A stretch of 64,000 nucleotides of DNA from Rossellomorea vietnamensis (GCF_025398035.1 NZ_CP104558.1:3018501-3082500); one strand, 5' to 3'. Shown: positions 38,799 to 48,260, counted from the stretch's first letter. Numbers and translations are program-made. Notes: generated from the letters alone by a model not told the origin.

Positions 38799-40428
38799 CG
38801 ATTAACTTACCCTTTCTGCACTCTTCTTGGAACGCGCGTAAACGCTTATATTTCTCCAGAATATAGGTGAGATACACATCCCACTTATCGGTTTTCTTCG
38901 TTTTTTTATAAATGGTCCGGATCTTCTTCATATAACGGACCGCAAGCTTGTAGCTGTCGCGGTTCTTCTGGTCGATCGCTGTGATGACGCCGGTGTAATA
39001 GATGGGCAGGGCGAGCTCGGGTGCTTCCTTCGTGACGTCACGGAGACCCATGCCTTCCATTTCACCGATGCTGTAGTTCATATATCTCTGCAGCTCGACC
39101 CATTCACGGTAAGCCTTCGCCGTGATGAGATATTCGTTGTATGAGAAAAAGCTGTACGGAAGCATGGAGAGGAGCAGCTCGTTCACTAGCGTGCTATCCT
39201 TTTCCATCAGCCAATCCATCGGTAAAATCCGCACGAACCAGCGGACGAACCGGGTCGCTTCATAATAATCAAGGGTCTCGAGATGATCCGGCATCCTGGA
39301 CAGGATATTCCGTACCAGGAAGAAACCTACTTCGTACCGCTTCCCGACGAAAAATTTGCGGAGCCAGAACTCACTGTAAGCGACAAGTTCTGTTCCAAGT
39401 TCATCGACGACTTCACTTGCTTTATTCAAATCCTCGAGGAGGAGGTATTGATGAAGGAGGGCGACGTTGAAGAAGGTCGGATCCTGCTTGTCTTGTTCCT
39501 CCAAGCGCGTCACTTCTTCCCGGCGCCACGACTTCTGTTTGAACAAGTAGTACCATAGAAAGCGGTACACCTCGGCCTTCATCATCGTGCTGTTCTCCGT
39601 TGAATCACTCATTTCGATCGTCTGCTTTTTCAAGAAAGCAATATAAGGATCGAAGCTGAACGGCATGGCATGGATCGACAGCTTCTCCACGGCGTCTTCC
39701 ATTTCTCCTAACAGGAAATCATACATGCTGTACTGCTCGCGGCTCAGCTCGACATTCCGTTTTTGTAGAAAAAGGTCGATTTCAATCGAGAGATAAAAGG
39801 TCGCAAACAGCTGATAAAGAGGCTTCCATTCCCGTTCGAACGGCGCTTCCTTCATAAATCGCTTCGTAATATTCTGCACGAGGACGTCCATCAAATAGGG
39901 CTGTCTTTCAAGTAGCTCCAGATCTTCCTTTTTCAGAAGGGAGTCAAAGAACTGCCACCATTCCTCAGGGGTATTTCCACGTGTTTTCCGTTCGTTCAAT
40001 AGATCGCTTGCCTTTTTTAAGGCACCGTGCTTTTTCATTAAATCATCCAGTGATTGTGCTTCCGGAGTGGCGGGCTGTGACTGACTCCGCCAATTCTGGA
40101 TCCACTCACTGACCCGTCCCACTTTGTTATAGAGCATAAAAAAGGTCGCCATTTGATGCCGGCACCAACTACCTTTAGGACATGAGCACTTGCTTAAAAG
40201 GGGGAACAATAAGTTCAGCTCCAAGCTCACAGGCGTCACGTCCTGCACCTCCGCCGTCACTTCATCATCCCGGACCTTTACGTTCGAAACCAGATTCTGA
40301 CGGAACAAAAGAAGGCCCTTCGACACGACGTTCTTGCCCTCGTCCTGATTCGGGTCCAGCTCACCCTGTATCGACTGACTCATGGGAAGCAACTTATCCT
40401 TCAACTCCTGAATACGAATCGACATCAA
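38791..40428 (-). CDS. ywqB: SWIM zinc-finger protein YwqB
   Basis: 545 residues. A SWIM motif near residue 80: CSCPKGSWCRHQMA, giving the CxC...CxH ligands; the rest is helical with no enzyme motif seen. It is encoded directly upstream of and overlapping ywqA, as in B. subtilis. SWIM proteins next to SNF2 helicases are thought to contribute DNA or protein binding to the helicase. ATG 40428 follows a GGAGAGGTTGG-type site. Confidence 0.85.
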   Translation of the reverse strand: MMSIRIQELKDKLLPMSQSIQGELDPNQDEGKNVVSKGLLLFRQNLVSNVKVRDDEVTAEVQDVTPVSLELNLLFPLLSKCSCPKGSWCRHQMATFFMLYNKVGRVSEWIQNWRSQSQPATPEAQSLDDLMKKHGALKKASDLLNERKTRGNTPEEWWQFFDSLLKKEDLELLERQPYLMDVLVQNITKRFMKEAPFEREWKPLYQLFATFYLSIEIDLFLQKRNVELSREQYSMYDFLLGEMEDAVEKLSIHAMPFSFDPYIAFLKKQTIEMSDSTENSTMMKAEVYRFLWYYLFKQKSWRREEVTRLEEQDKQDPTFFNVALLHQYLLLEDLNKASEVVDELGTELVAYSEFWLRKFFVGKRYEVGFFLVRNILSRMPDHLETLDYYEATRFVRWFVRILPMDWLMEKDSTLVNELLLSMLPYSFFSYNEYLITAKAYREWVELQRYMNYSIGEMEGMGLRDVTKEAPELALPIYYTGVITAIDQKNRDSYKLAVRYMKKIRTIYKKTKKTDKWDVYLTYILEKYKRLRAFQEECRKGKLIDA

Positions 40429-40653
40429 CCAACCTCTCCAATCTATAAAATCGCATTCTTTTATTATAACGCAAAAGGAGGGGGAAAAGGAACATGGGGT
40501 GGGGGAAGTGGTGGGGAGAGGGTGTGGGGTTTGTCGAATGGTGTGGGAGGGGAGGTGGTTTGGTGCCTGGCAAGGAGGTGAAGGGGGCGGTCGATAATAT
40601 ATTTAGGAAGTCGATTATATAAGGTCCCCCTTCAAAACCGTCCCAATTCCCAC

Positions 40654-42255
40654 CTACTCCTCCACATGCACATAAAACCTCTCCCCATCAAACACATTCA
40701 CGCTCTTCAACCCCACTTTTTCATCATTTCTCCAGTAAAAATCCTTATTTTCGGGATAGCGGAGCACCTCGCCGTCACGCTCCGCCACCATCACAGGGTT
40801 TTTAGAGGTCCGTCCCTCAACCAAAACCTCATAGCCCCTCTCCCGATAAAATTTCACCCCATCCACATACCATGAAGCGAACGGGTCGGTGCCCAATGAA
40901 AATCCCATATAAGTAGAAATCACCCGCGGGATGTCGGTGTTTTCGATCAGTCCGACCGGCTTATCTGGTCCATATGAGTATAAAAAGACGTCTTCCCCGG
41001 TATGACCGTGGGTGGTGAAGCCGAGGTTTGCCCGCTTCGCCATCAGTTTCACCATCTCATTCTCAAGATCGTCAACGCTCTTTGCGGCTTCCATCCTGCC
41101 ATATTCCCTCCCGTTCAGTTCACCCAACCCATAGCTTGAAAGAACCTCTTTTAAATTCGATCGATCCTTCTTCAACTGGGATGTGGCGCCCTTGACGGTA
41201 AGCCTGGCTTTCTTCAGTGGCTTGATGAACTTATCGGCAGGCAGACTTTTATAATCTCTGTTTGTCCCGTGATTCCCAAGTGTCAGTCCGCTGTTTCCAT
41301 GATCCGTCACGGCAACCACCATGGTGTTCCCGTCTTTACGGGCAAAATCAAGGGCTTCACGTACAGCATCGTCAAAGCTCAATACCTCACTGATCATGCC
41401 GACCGGATCGTTCTTATGAGCGGCCCAGTCCACCTTGCTGCCCTCGACCATGAGGAAGAATCCCTTTTCCCCTTGAGAAAGTCGGTCAATGGCTGCATGG
41501 GTCATCTCTGCAAGGGAAGGCTCATCAGGGTTCAGATGAGGGCGGTCCAGTTCATAAGAGATATCCTCATCAGCGAACACGCCCCATAGCTTGGGTGAGG
41601 TCGTCCCCCTTAGAAGTCCGTCCCTCTTCCGAACCAACTCATAGCCTGAAGAATGGATCTCTTTAAAAAGGTTTTCTCCGTCTTCACGGCTGACCTGCTT
41701 TGTTTTTAGCATGCCGTCATCGTCTTTGGTGGGCTCCTTGGATTGCGGCTTTAGCCATGCGCCGCCGCCTCCCAATACGACATCCAGCCCTTGGTACACC
41801 TGCTGTTCACCGATATCTCCAAACTCATCCCGGTTCAATACATGGGACGTAAACGCAGCGGGGGTGGCGTGCTGGATGGGGGAGGTGGACACGATGCCAG
41901 TGTTGTAGCCGGACAGCTTAGCGCCTTCGAGGACGGTCAGAACGGGCCGTCTGTCGGGATTCATTCCTATATAATCAGCTTTCGTCTTCACACCTGTTGC
42001 CATGGCAGAACCTGCCGCAGCGGAATCGGTGATGGCGGACTGGGCGGAATAGGTTCGGACGCCGCCTCTCAAAATCGTATCGAGCTTGAGGTCCGTCCCT
42101 CGATACCAGCGGGACAGGGTGAGGATGTCGGAGTTGGTGCCGTCCATGATCATGAGGATGACGTTTTTGTGGGGTGGCGGGGCGGCGGTTGTGGTGGTGG
42201 GCAGGGTGAGGGTTAGGAGTGATAGGAGGATGGTGAGGCGTTTGAGTGTTTTCAT
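40654..42255 (-). CDS. Secreted alkaline phosphatase
   Basis: 533 residues, PhoA-type. A Sec signal peptide (about 1-25, ending TTTTAA). Metal ligand in MIMDGTNSD (Asp38), nucleophilic Ser78 in ITDSAAAGSAMATG, later EGSKVDWAAH, VTDHGNSGLT and THGHTGEDVFLY. It releases phosphate from esters outside the cell; Pho-regulon control is likely but no PhoP boxes were assigned. The gene contains three exact or near-exact in-frame copies of the dispersed repeat plus one nearby GGGACG relative, encoding RGTDLK (52-57), RDGLL and EGRTSK. Codon use around them looks native. Confidence 0.93.
   Translation of the reverse strand: MKTLKRLTILLSLLTLTLPTTTTAAPPPHKNVILMIMDGTNSDILTLSRWYRGTDLKLDTILRGGVRTYSAQSAITDSAAAGSAMATGVKTKADYIGMNPDRRPVLTVLEGAKLSGYNTGIVSTSPIQHATPAAFTSHVLNRDEFGDIGEQQVYQGLDVVLGGGGAWLKPQSKEPTKDDDGMLKTKQVSREDGENLFKEIHSSGYELVRKRDGLLRGTTSPKLWGVFADEDISYELDRPHLNPDEPSLAEMTHAAIDRLSQGEKGFFLMVEGSKVDWAAHKNDPVGMISEVLSFDDAVREALDFARKDGNTMVVAVTDHGNSGLTLGNHGTNRDYKSLPADKFIKPLKKARLTVKGATSQLKKDRSNLKEVLSSYGLGELNGREYGRMEAAKSVDDLENEMVKLMAKRANLGFTTHGHTGEDVFLYSYGPDKPVGLIENTDIPRVISTYMGFSLGTDPFASWYVDGVKFYRERGYEVLVEGRTSKNPVMVAERDGEVLRYPENKDFYWRNDEKVGLKSVNVFDGERFYVHVEE
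40805..40818. repeat. Dispersed-repeat copy in the phosphatase gene, 3' part
   Basis: GAGGTCCGTCCCTC, exact core 40807-40816. On the gene strand it reads GAG GGA CGG ACC TCT, residues EGRTS. Confidence 0.85.
41613..41626. repeat. Degenerate repeat copy in the phosphatase gene, middle
   Basis: GAAGTCCGTCCCTC with one mismatch in the core (41615-41624). On the gene strand it encodes RDGLL. Confidence 0.6.
42088..42101. repeat. Dispersed-repeat copy in the phosphatase gene, 5' part
   Basis: GAGGTCCGTCCCTC, exact core 42090-42099. On the gene strand it reads CGA GGG ACG GAC CTC, residues RGTDL, close to the N-terminus of the mature enzyme. Confidence 0.85.
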
Positions 42256-42340
42256 GGTGGATTCGGGCTCCTTTTCATTTAGTGTGGGTATAGTATTTGT
42301 TGGTAGGGGAGGAGTATGTATGAAGAGATCAATGAAATGA

Positions 42341-42370
42341 AAAAAGCGATTCGTCAGTTAAACGAATCGC
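42341..42370 (-). terminator. Terminator after the yknX-like gene
   Basis: On the minus strand GCGATTCGT and ACGAATCGC form a perfect 9-bp stem followed by TTTTTTC. Confidence 0.9.
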
Positions 42371-42391
42371 CTAATATTGTCCCGTGGAATG

Positions 42392-43627
42392 CTATTTACG
42401 CTCTAATATTCCGACCAAAAGGTTTTCTAATACAGTTGCACGGTCCAATTTCTTTAATCCCTTCCAATTGATCCTGTTCCAATCAATCCCTGTTATGAAG
42501 GGCGTCCCGTGTTTTAATGCCGTGATGTCATCAGGATAAACAATATAATATTCCCCGGCTTTTACTCCTGATATTATTTGCTGCTGACCACCCACTTCCA
42601 GCCCTGTTTTAATTTTTCTCTTTTCAACGGTTCCGTCCTTTGAAAGGATCCAGACAAATTTTCCTGTACTGTCTTTTTCAATCGCTGTAACAGGAAGCAC
42701 AATGGATCCGTTTATATTCTCTGTAATGATGGATAAAAACACGTGGTGCCCGGGAAGAAGGTTATTTTTATCATCTTGGATCTTTACCTCGACAGGATAC
42801 ATACTATCCGTTTGCAAGTGCGGATCATTTTTGGGAAGGTTGGAGACCTTTGTAACAATGCCTTTTAGGGTTGCTTTCTCCACATCCGATTGGACGGTGG
42901 CATTCATGTTTTCTTTCACGGTTACGATTTCTTCCTCTGTCAGGTCGGTCGTCACGATGGTAGACTCTGAAGCGATCGTGATTAAAGGATTGTCTAACTT
43001 ATGTGAGAGATTTTTGATCGTTCCATCCACGCTGCTTTGAAAGGTCAAGGTCGTTTCATACGAGTCAATATCTGAAATTTGCCGTTCCAGATTATCAATC
43101 TGACTTTCGTTTCGTTCGACTTCAAGTTCTTTTGCAGCGATTTCTTTTTTTAATTCCACTTCGGACTGAAGTGCGCTTGCCGCAATGGGAATTTCCTTTT
43201 CATCGGATGACACAGACGGAAGTGAAGATTCCAAGCTTTCTAAGTCGCCAATGGTATTCTCGATGCTATCGATCTCATCTTCCAGTTTTTCCACTTCGGA
43301 TTTCAAGACACTTTTTTGTAGTGTTTGATCGGTTACTTCATATTCGTAGAGGGGGGTTCCGCTCGAAACCTGATCACCTTCCTTCACTAAGAATTTCTTG
43401 AAGGATCCGAATTCGTCGTTAAAATAGATGTAGCTCTCATCTTCGGCTGTAACGACACCGGGCTTGGGGAGCTCTTTGGCCAGGTCATCTTTGCTGCTGA
43501 CTTCCCAGTTGTCCACATGCACTTCACGGTCCACCTTGCTATTTGCTTTTTCGATCAAATAGGTGTTTGTACCAATAAACAATAGAGAGAACGTCAATGT
43601 GCTATAAAATATGGTTCGTTTCTTCAT
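42392..43627 (-). CDS. YknX-like HlyD-family membrane fusion protein
   Basis: 411 residues. One N-terminal membrane anchor (about 5-24), a lipoyl-like half, a long coiled coil (about 105-195, KSEVEKLEDEIDSIENTIGD and similar) and beta-barrel and C-terminal domains ending near residue 380. This is the periplasmic-adaptor fold used by MacA/YknX with ABC exporters. B. subtilis YknX works with YknYZ against the SDP toxin, and YknW assists. Here a YknW-like gene is directly upstream, but no ABC ATPase or permease follows; a terminator ends the unit. Confidence 0.75.
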   Translation of the reverse strand: MKKRTIFYSTLTFSLLFIGTNTYLIEKANSKVDREVHVDNWEVSSKDDLAKELPKPGVVTAEDESYIYFNDEFGSFKKFLVKEGDQVSSGTPLYEYEVTDQTLQKSVLKSEVEKLEDEIDSIENTIGDLESLESSLPSVSSDEKEIPIAASALQSEVELKKEIAAKELEVERNESQIDNLERQISDIDSYETTLTFQSSVDGTIKNLSHKLDNPLITIASESTIVTTDLTEEEIVTVKENMNATVQSDVEKATLKGIVTKVSNLPKNDPHLQTDSMYPVEVKIQDDKNNLLPGHHVFLSIITENINGSIVLPVTAIEKDSTGKFVWILSKDGTVEKRKIKTGLEVGGQQQIISGVKAGEYYIVYPDDITALKHGTPFITGIDWNRINWKGLKKLDRATVLENLLVGILERK

Positions 43628-43650
43628 TATGTATCACAGCCTTTAGAAAG

Positions 43651-44316
43651 TTAAATTAGGGTCGATATATTTAAAAAAGCCAATAACGCATTTAGAGCCC
43701 ATAAGAATATATTTGTCAAAAGAATGGCTAGCCAGATGATCCAGTTTTTTTGATTGGTTAGTCGTTTGATTCCTTTGTATTGAATATAGAAAACCCATAT
43801 TTTAAAAAGGGAGAAGCTTCCCATTAAATAAATCACATACGATTTTGATGTTACATATTGAGCAAGTACCCCTAGAGAGACCGGTGAGGAGTACCATTCA
43901 AGGGAAAAGAAGAGTGATAATGGTATGTAGGTCAGTTTTTCAAGTAATAAAATGATCAGGACCAGACCTTGAGTGACAACCAGTTTCCTGTACTCACCAT
44001 CGTTTGAAATGGTCCAGAAAATGAGTGATGATAAAAAGAGAATAATGGCTGCATAAAGCAATCCGGCTATTAGTCTCCCTAAGAAAAATAAAAATTTCTC
44101 CAATTCGAATGCAGTCGGGGACAGCTTTGTCAATTCTTTAGACAAAGGGTCCATTCCTATTCCGAAAGACGAAATCAAACCAAATATTATAATGGACAGT
44201 AAGAAGAGGAATGAGACTCTTTTCTTATATCCGTTTAGTGCCTCCATCTCATTAAGTTGATAAAAGAAGGTTGATGGGTGTTTCAAACCCCTGAAAAGTC
44301 TGACTTCTCTATGCAT
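43651..44316 (-). CDS. YknW-like Yip1-domain membrane protein
   Basis: 221 residues with five or so membrane segments after a polar N-terminus (HREVRLFRGLKHPSTFFYQL). The size and arrangement match Yip1-domain YknW, needed for YknXYZ assembly in B. subtilis. ATG 44316 (GGAGG ten bases upstream) is chosen over the frame start at 44349. The downstream gene is YknX-like, 23 bp away. Confidence 0.6.
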   Translation of the reverse strand: MHREVRLFRGLKHPSTFFYQLNEMEALNGYKKRVSFLFLLSIIIFGLISSFGIGMDPLSKELTKLSPTAFELEKFLFFLGRLIAGLLYAAIILFLSSLIFWTISNDGEYRKLVVTQGLVLIILLLEKLTYIPLSLFFSLEWYSSPVSLGVLAQYVTSKSYVIYLMGSFSLFKIWVFYIQYKGIKRLTNQKNWIIWLAILLTNIFLWALNALLAFLNISTLI

Positions 44317-44414
44317 AAAATGTTGTCCTCCAACTTGAATAGATTCCATCTATTATTCTATCGAAAATCATCGAACTTTTCCATAAATTGTAGAACGAAT
44401 AAAGAAATAAAATA

Positions 44415-44439
44415 AAAAAGCGTCAAATGGACGCTTTTT
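44415..44439. terminator. Hairpin between the 42-residue ORF and the yknW-like gene
   Basis: AAAAAGCGTC and GACGCTTTTT form a perfect 10-bp stem with a five-base loop, usable on both strands. Confidence 0.8.
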
Positions 44440-44446
44440 GGTCAGT

Positions 44447-44575
44447 TTATGCTTGATAGGTTAAGTAGGTGGTTCCTGCTATTAGTAGAATCGTAATAAT
44501 TACGAAACTTACATATGTAATAACTTTCTGGGTTTTCTTCTTTTTCATTGCCTCTTCCGGTGTTAAAAATGCCAC
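44447..44575 (-). CDS. Very small membrane protein (42 residues)
   Basis: GTG 44575 with AAAGGGGGAAA upstream. The product begins MAFLTPEEAMKKKKTQKVIT and has one membrane helix (about 18-38, ITYVSFVIITILLIAGTTYL). It ends just before a terminator hairpin. No family recognised; a small single-pass protein of this kind could accompany the YknWX-like pair. Confidence 0.5.
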   Translation of the reverse strand: MAFLTPEEAMKKKKTQKVITYVSFVIITILLIAGTTYLTYQA

Positions 44576-44858
44576 TTTAAATTTCCCCCTTTTCCTGACT
44601 TGAAGCTGCTAGACAATAACGAACGTATGTATTTTATATTTATCGATCGTTAGGTATTTCCCCATACCATCCTATTATCGGAAATAATTGCTAAAAGTTA
44701 ATGGGTGAAAAGTCCTGTTTATTTCGGAGGGTGTCGAAAAATATTTTGTTGTAAATTGTATTAATATGGTATTTTATCTAGTAATTGATGTTTGAACTTT
44801 CGTATAATAGTGTAATAAAGTGATAGAAACTGTTTGATAATGTAGGAGGTTGTCCGTT

Positions 44859-45020
44859 TTGAATAGAAATATAAGCAAGGATCAGCATGTCCTTTCTGTT
44901 ATCCAGAAAGCATATGACAAGGGTCAGCAGGGGAATATGGATACGGATAAGATGATTGATTGGTTAAAGCAAGAGTTACAGAATGGTTTTTCATTAAATC
45001 AAAGCGAAAAAGCGCTGTAG
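44859..45020 (+). CDS. Small helical protein (53 residues)
   Basis: TTG 44859 with TAGGAGG upstream; product begins MNRNISKDQHVLSVIQKAYD and ends FSLNQSEKAL. It appears helical and soluble. A TATAAT (44803-44808) and a TGTCGAA Spo0A-type core (44732-44738) lie upstream, and a strong terminator follows directly, supporting a real transcript. Family not recognised. Confidence 0.55.
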   Translation: MNRNISKDQHVLSVIQKAYDKGQQGNMDTDKMIDWLKQELQNGFSLNQSEKAL

Positions 45021-45047
45021 AATCCTTAATGGGGAGTCTCAGCGCTT
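45008..45047. terminator. Bidirectional terminator
   Basis: AAAAGCGCT and AGCGCTTTT close a hairpin that overlaps the end of the 53-residue gene; T residues follow on the plus strand. The convergent lyase gene ends 15 bp to the right. Confidence 0.8.
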
Positions 45048-45061
45048 TTGGTTTTTTTGTA

Positions 45062-46552
45062 TTAAAAACGGAAGGACACCAAATCTTTTCTTCTTTGGAT
45101 CAACGTTTGAACCGTGTAATCCAGTTCTTCCCTTTGAAGGGTGAGAGTTTTGTTTCTGGTGTTGATCATTCTTTTTACTTCCTCAGGGCTTGGGCCCCCT
45201 TGGATATCCCTTATTTTGATGAAATATTCCGGAGAGATGATCTTCTTCCATTTTTCATCGGTCAATGTAATGGCGGCATGTTCTTGAATCATTTTATTGA
45301 TCTCTTCAACATCCCAGTCGTAAAGTTCTTTTCTTTCCTGAATCGTTTTTCTGGAAATGAAGCTGGCGATGGAATGTGCTTTTCGGAATGGGATGCTGTA
45401 ATCCCGGGACAGGGTGTCAGCAAGCTCGGTAATCGTAATGCTGGATTTCTTGGACATTTCTTTGGCATGATCCTTGTTGACTTTTAAGGTGGCGATGACG
45501 GCATACATAAGCTTTAAGACACGGTTCGCGTTGTTGAACGCACGATAGAGATGCGGCTGCAGGTCATCCTCCGTATCGACGATGTCACCGAACGGGGTGT
45601 TATGCACCATGTTCATTGCGGCAAGGGCATCCCCATATGCGCTGCTCGCGATGGAGCGGGAGTGTTCGATGGACACCGGGTTTCTTTTCTGGGGCATGAT
45701 ACTGCTTACCTGCACATATGGATCGGCCACCAGAAACGTTCCGAACTCCCTTGTGACATGTTGAAGGAAGTCCTGGATCCATCGTCCGGTGTTGACCATG
45801 CATGTCATCAGGGCTGTAGAGGTTTCCAGGAGGTAATCAGCGCCTCCGATCGAATCATAGGAGTTTTCGATGATTGAATCAAATCCCAGTAATTCACGGG
45901 TGCGCTCCCGATTGATGGGAAAGCCGGTTGTGGTAAGGGCAGCGGCCCCCAAAGGAGACTGATTCACTGTTTCATAGGCTGATTCAAGCCGTTTAATATC
46001 TCGTTGCAGGACATCGTAAATGGCTAAGAAATAATGCCCCAGAGTGGTTGGCTGAGCGGGCTGTGTATGCGTATATCCTGTCATGACCGTTTCCGTATGC
46101 TGCTCGGCTTGAGAGAGTAATACTTCGCTTAATTGGTTGGAAGTCTGTAAGAGTCGCAGGAGGTGCTCTCTCAGTACAAGGCGGTACATGGCGACCCCCA
46201 TGTCATTTCTGCTTCGTCCGATATGGATTTTCCCTGCTAATTCGTCTCCGATTTCCTCCCCGATTTTAGCCTCCATCATAAAGAACAGGTCTTCAAATTG
46301 TGGCTGGTAGCATACTCCGACTACATCCGTTTCTGCTACACGGTTGATCCCCTCTAACATTTTTTCGGCTTCGTGCTTAGAAAGAATCTTTTGTTCGGAC
46401 AGCATGATGACATGGGCCCTGTGAATATCGAACATGACATGAAACAGATAGTCCCTTTGATCATTGAACACAGGCATGAGCAGCTCTTCAACATAGGTCT
46501 TGCCAGGGAAAGAACTGCCTTCACTTTTAATGAAATCGTCTAAATTGACCAT
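45062..46552 (-). CDS. Argininosuccinate lyase-like C-N lyase, substrate unknown
   Basis: 496 residues, aspartase/fumarase superfamily. Signatures: HIGRSRNDMGVAMYR (near 110; true ArgH has Gln where Met stands), TGYTHTQPAQPTTLGHY (near 158, catalytic His) and SSIMPQKRNP (near 285, the mobile catalytic serine loop). No argG or other arginine gene is nearby; instead it is the last gene of a ROK/ABC importer operon. ASL-type enzymes also include EDDS and aspergillomarasmine lyases that split aminopolycarboxylates, so an imported N-substituted succinate is one possibility. Start ATG 46552. Confidence 0.8.
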   Translation of the reverse strand: MVNLDDFIKSEGSSFPGKTYVEELLMPVFNDQRDYLFHVMFDIHRAHVIMLSEQKILSKHEAEKMLEGINRVAETDVVGVCYQPQFEDLFFMMEAKIGEEIGDELAGKIHIGRSRNDMGVAMYRLVLREHLLRLLQTSNQLSEVLLSQAEQHTETVMTGYTHTQPAQPTTLGHYFLAIYDVLQRDIKRLESAYETVNQSPLGAAALTTTGFPINRERTRELLGFDSIIENSYDSIGGADYLLETSTALMTCMVNTGRWIQDFLQHVTREFGTFLVADPYVQVSSIMPQKRNPVSIEHSRSIASSAYGDALAAMNMVHNTPFGDIVDTEDDLQPHLYRAFNNANRVLKLMYAVIATLKVNKDHAKEMSKKSSITITELADTLSRDYSIPFRKAHSIASFISRKTIQERKELYDWDVEEINKMIQEHAAITLTDEKWKKIISPEYFIKIRDIQGGPSPEEVKRMINTRNKTLTLQREELDYTVQTLIQRRKDLVSFRF

Positions 46553-46568
46553 TCTTTCAACTCCGATT

Positions 46569-48260
46569 CTAAGATAATGATCTCTCGGCTTTCACACCGA
46601 AAAACTTATTTGAAATGAACAGAATGATGGCGATGATCGCGATTTGAATCATTCCATAAGCAGCAGCCTGCCCCATATTGAACATGCGAAGCTGGTTCAT
46701 GATTTCAATGGATATAGGGCGGTTGGATAAGGTGTAAAGTAAGACGGACGTTGGAAACTCCCCGACGGATTCTACGAAAGCAAGGAGTGTCCCGGCAAGG
46801 ACGCCCGGCATGATGATCGGCAGGATGACTTTCCTGAAGGTATAGAACCATTTGGCCCCCAAGCTCCTTGCAGCTTCTTCAATCGAGTCATCAAGCTGTT
46901 CAAGTACGGCATTCGTTGAACGGACAACCAATGGGATATGCCTGATGAAGTAGGCGAGCGGCAGGATCCAGAACGTGCCGACAAGAATGTTGCCGAAAGA
47001 GAAGATGGTCGGCTCATTAAAGGCGAAAATCAGGTTCATCCCGATAACGGTTGCCGGAAGTGCCCAAGGAATCATCACTAAAATATCCACAAAGCTTTTT
47101 CCGACAAATTTGCGTTTGACCAATAAGTAAGATGTCAGTACCCCGAAAACGAGGTTCCCCGTTGTTGCAATGAAAGAAAGAATCAAACTGTTCTTAAGCG
47201 GTTTAAATATATTCGGGTCCTCAAAGAGTAACCGGTAATTTTCGAAATTAAACACCGAAGGGTACGTTTGCCAAGTCCAGGTACCATCCGGAACGAGTGA
47301 GAGAAGCAGGATGGTGAAGTGAGGGAGGAGAAGGATGATCACCCCAATGACACCTGCAGCGACCAATGCCCACTTCATCAATGGATTTTTCACTTCACTT
47401 CGATGGGCACCGATCCCCTTCGAAGCCATGCGATAATCTTTACGATTTTGATACCATCTCATGAAAAGTAAGAAACTGATTGATACAATTGATAGAATGA
47501 CAGATTGTGTAGCGGCGACTTCCATATCACCATTGATCTTGGAAAAATAAATTTGTAAGCTTAGAACGCGATATCCGCCCGCCAGTAGAAACGGGGCACT
47601 GAACGATGCCATTGAAATCATGAATACAAGCAATGAAGCAGCGACAATCGCTGGAGTCAATAATGGAAAGGTTACCTTCCAGAATACCTTGAATCGGTTG
47701 GCCCCCAGGTTAAAGGCCGCTTCCTCCAGGGATGGATCAATTTTATTGATGGCTGATGAGACAGTCATATAGAAATACACATACATGGTGTATGCGTGGA
47801 CAATCAAGATTCCCGATACACCGCCGATTTTAAAGGGGACGTCCTTTAAACCGAACAAATCCTTGATGGCGTTCGGTATTAATCCCGTCTCACCGTATAA
47901 AAACATGAAGGCCATGACCCCGACCAGGGAAGGGAGGACGATGGGCATAATAGCGGCTGTTGAAAAGAAATTGCGACCCGGAAAATCATAGCGGTTAAAA
48001 ATAAACGCCAGTGGAATTCCAATGAGGGCAGAAACGAGAACGCTTAACACCGAAATATAAACGGAGTTCCATAAAGCTTCCAGATTGGTTTTCGATTCTT
48101 GAGTGAAAAAGTCTGAGTAATTTTCAAAGCCTATGCTGCCGTTTTTGTTCAAGCTTTCCAGAAATGTCCGCAACGAAGGATAAAGGACGTAAGCAATCAA
48201 CACCAGGAGTACAGGAAGCAGCAGCCATAATGTCAAACGAGTATCACGGTTTTTGATCAT
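46569..48260 (-). CDS. ABC importer permease, fused double-domain (Fbp/AfuB type)
   Basis: 563 residues, 12 membrane segments in two halves of six. Each half has the EAA loop that contacts the ATPase: EEAAFNLGANRFKVFWKVTF (first half) and EEAARSLGAKWFYTFRKVIL (second half). This fused form is typical of the FbpB/AfuB class that imports Fe3+, hexose phosphates or phosphonates. It overlaps the ATPase gene by 4 bp and lies 16 bp before the lyase gene. Confidence 0.9.
   Translation of the reverse strand: MIKNRDTRLTLWLLLPVLLVLIAYVLYPSLRTFLESLNKNGSIGFENYSDFFTQESKTNLEALWNSVYISVLSVLVSALIGIPLAFIFNRYDFPGRNFFSTAAIMPIVLPSLVGVMAFMFLYGETGLIPNAIKDLFGLKDVPFKIGGVSGILIVHAYTMYVYFYMTVSSAINKIDPSLEEAAFNLGANRFKVFWKVTFPLLTPAIVAASLLVFMISMASFSAPFLLAGGYRVLSLQIYFSKINGDMEVAATQSVILSIVSISFLLFMRWYQNRKDYRMASKGIGAHRSEVKNPLMKWALVAAGVIGVIILLLPHFTILLLSLVPDGTWTWQTYPSVFNFENYRLLFEDPNIFKPLKNSLILSFIATTGNLVFGVLTSYLLVKRKFVGKSFVDILVMIPWALPATVIGMNLIFAFNEPTIFSFGNILVGTFWILPLAYFIRHIPLVVRSTNAVLEQLDDSIEEAARSLGAKWFYTFRKVILPIIMPGVLAGTLLAFVESVGEFPTSVLLYTLSNRPISIEIMNQLRMFNMGQAAAYGMIQIAIIAIILFISNKFFGVKAERSLS

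Noticed and set aside
40531..40538. TTGTCGAA Spo0A-type box downstream of the phosphatase gene
   Set aside because: It lies between the 3' end of the phosphatase gene and the 5' end of ywqB, with no sporulation or biofilm link; 8-mer matches occur by chance.
45062..46552. Lyase gene as the arginine-biosynthetic argH
   Set aside because: No arginine genes nearby, a conserved Gln replaced by Met in the SRND motif, and an operon with an importer and ROK repressor; kept as ASL-like.
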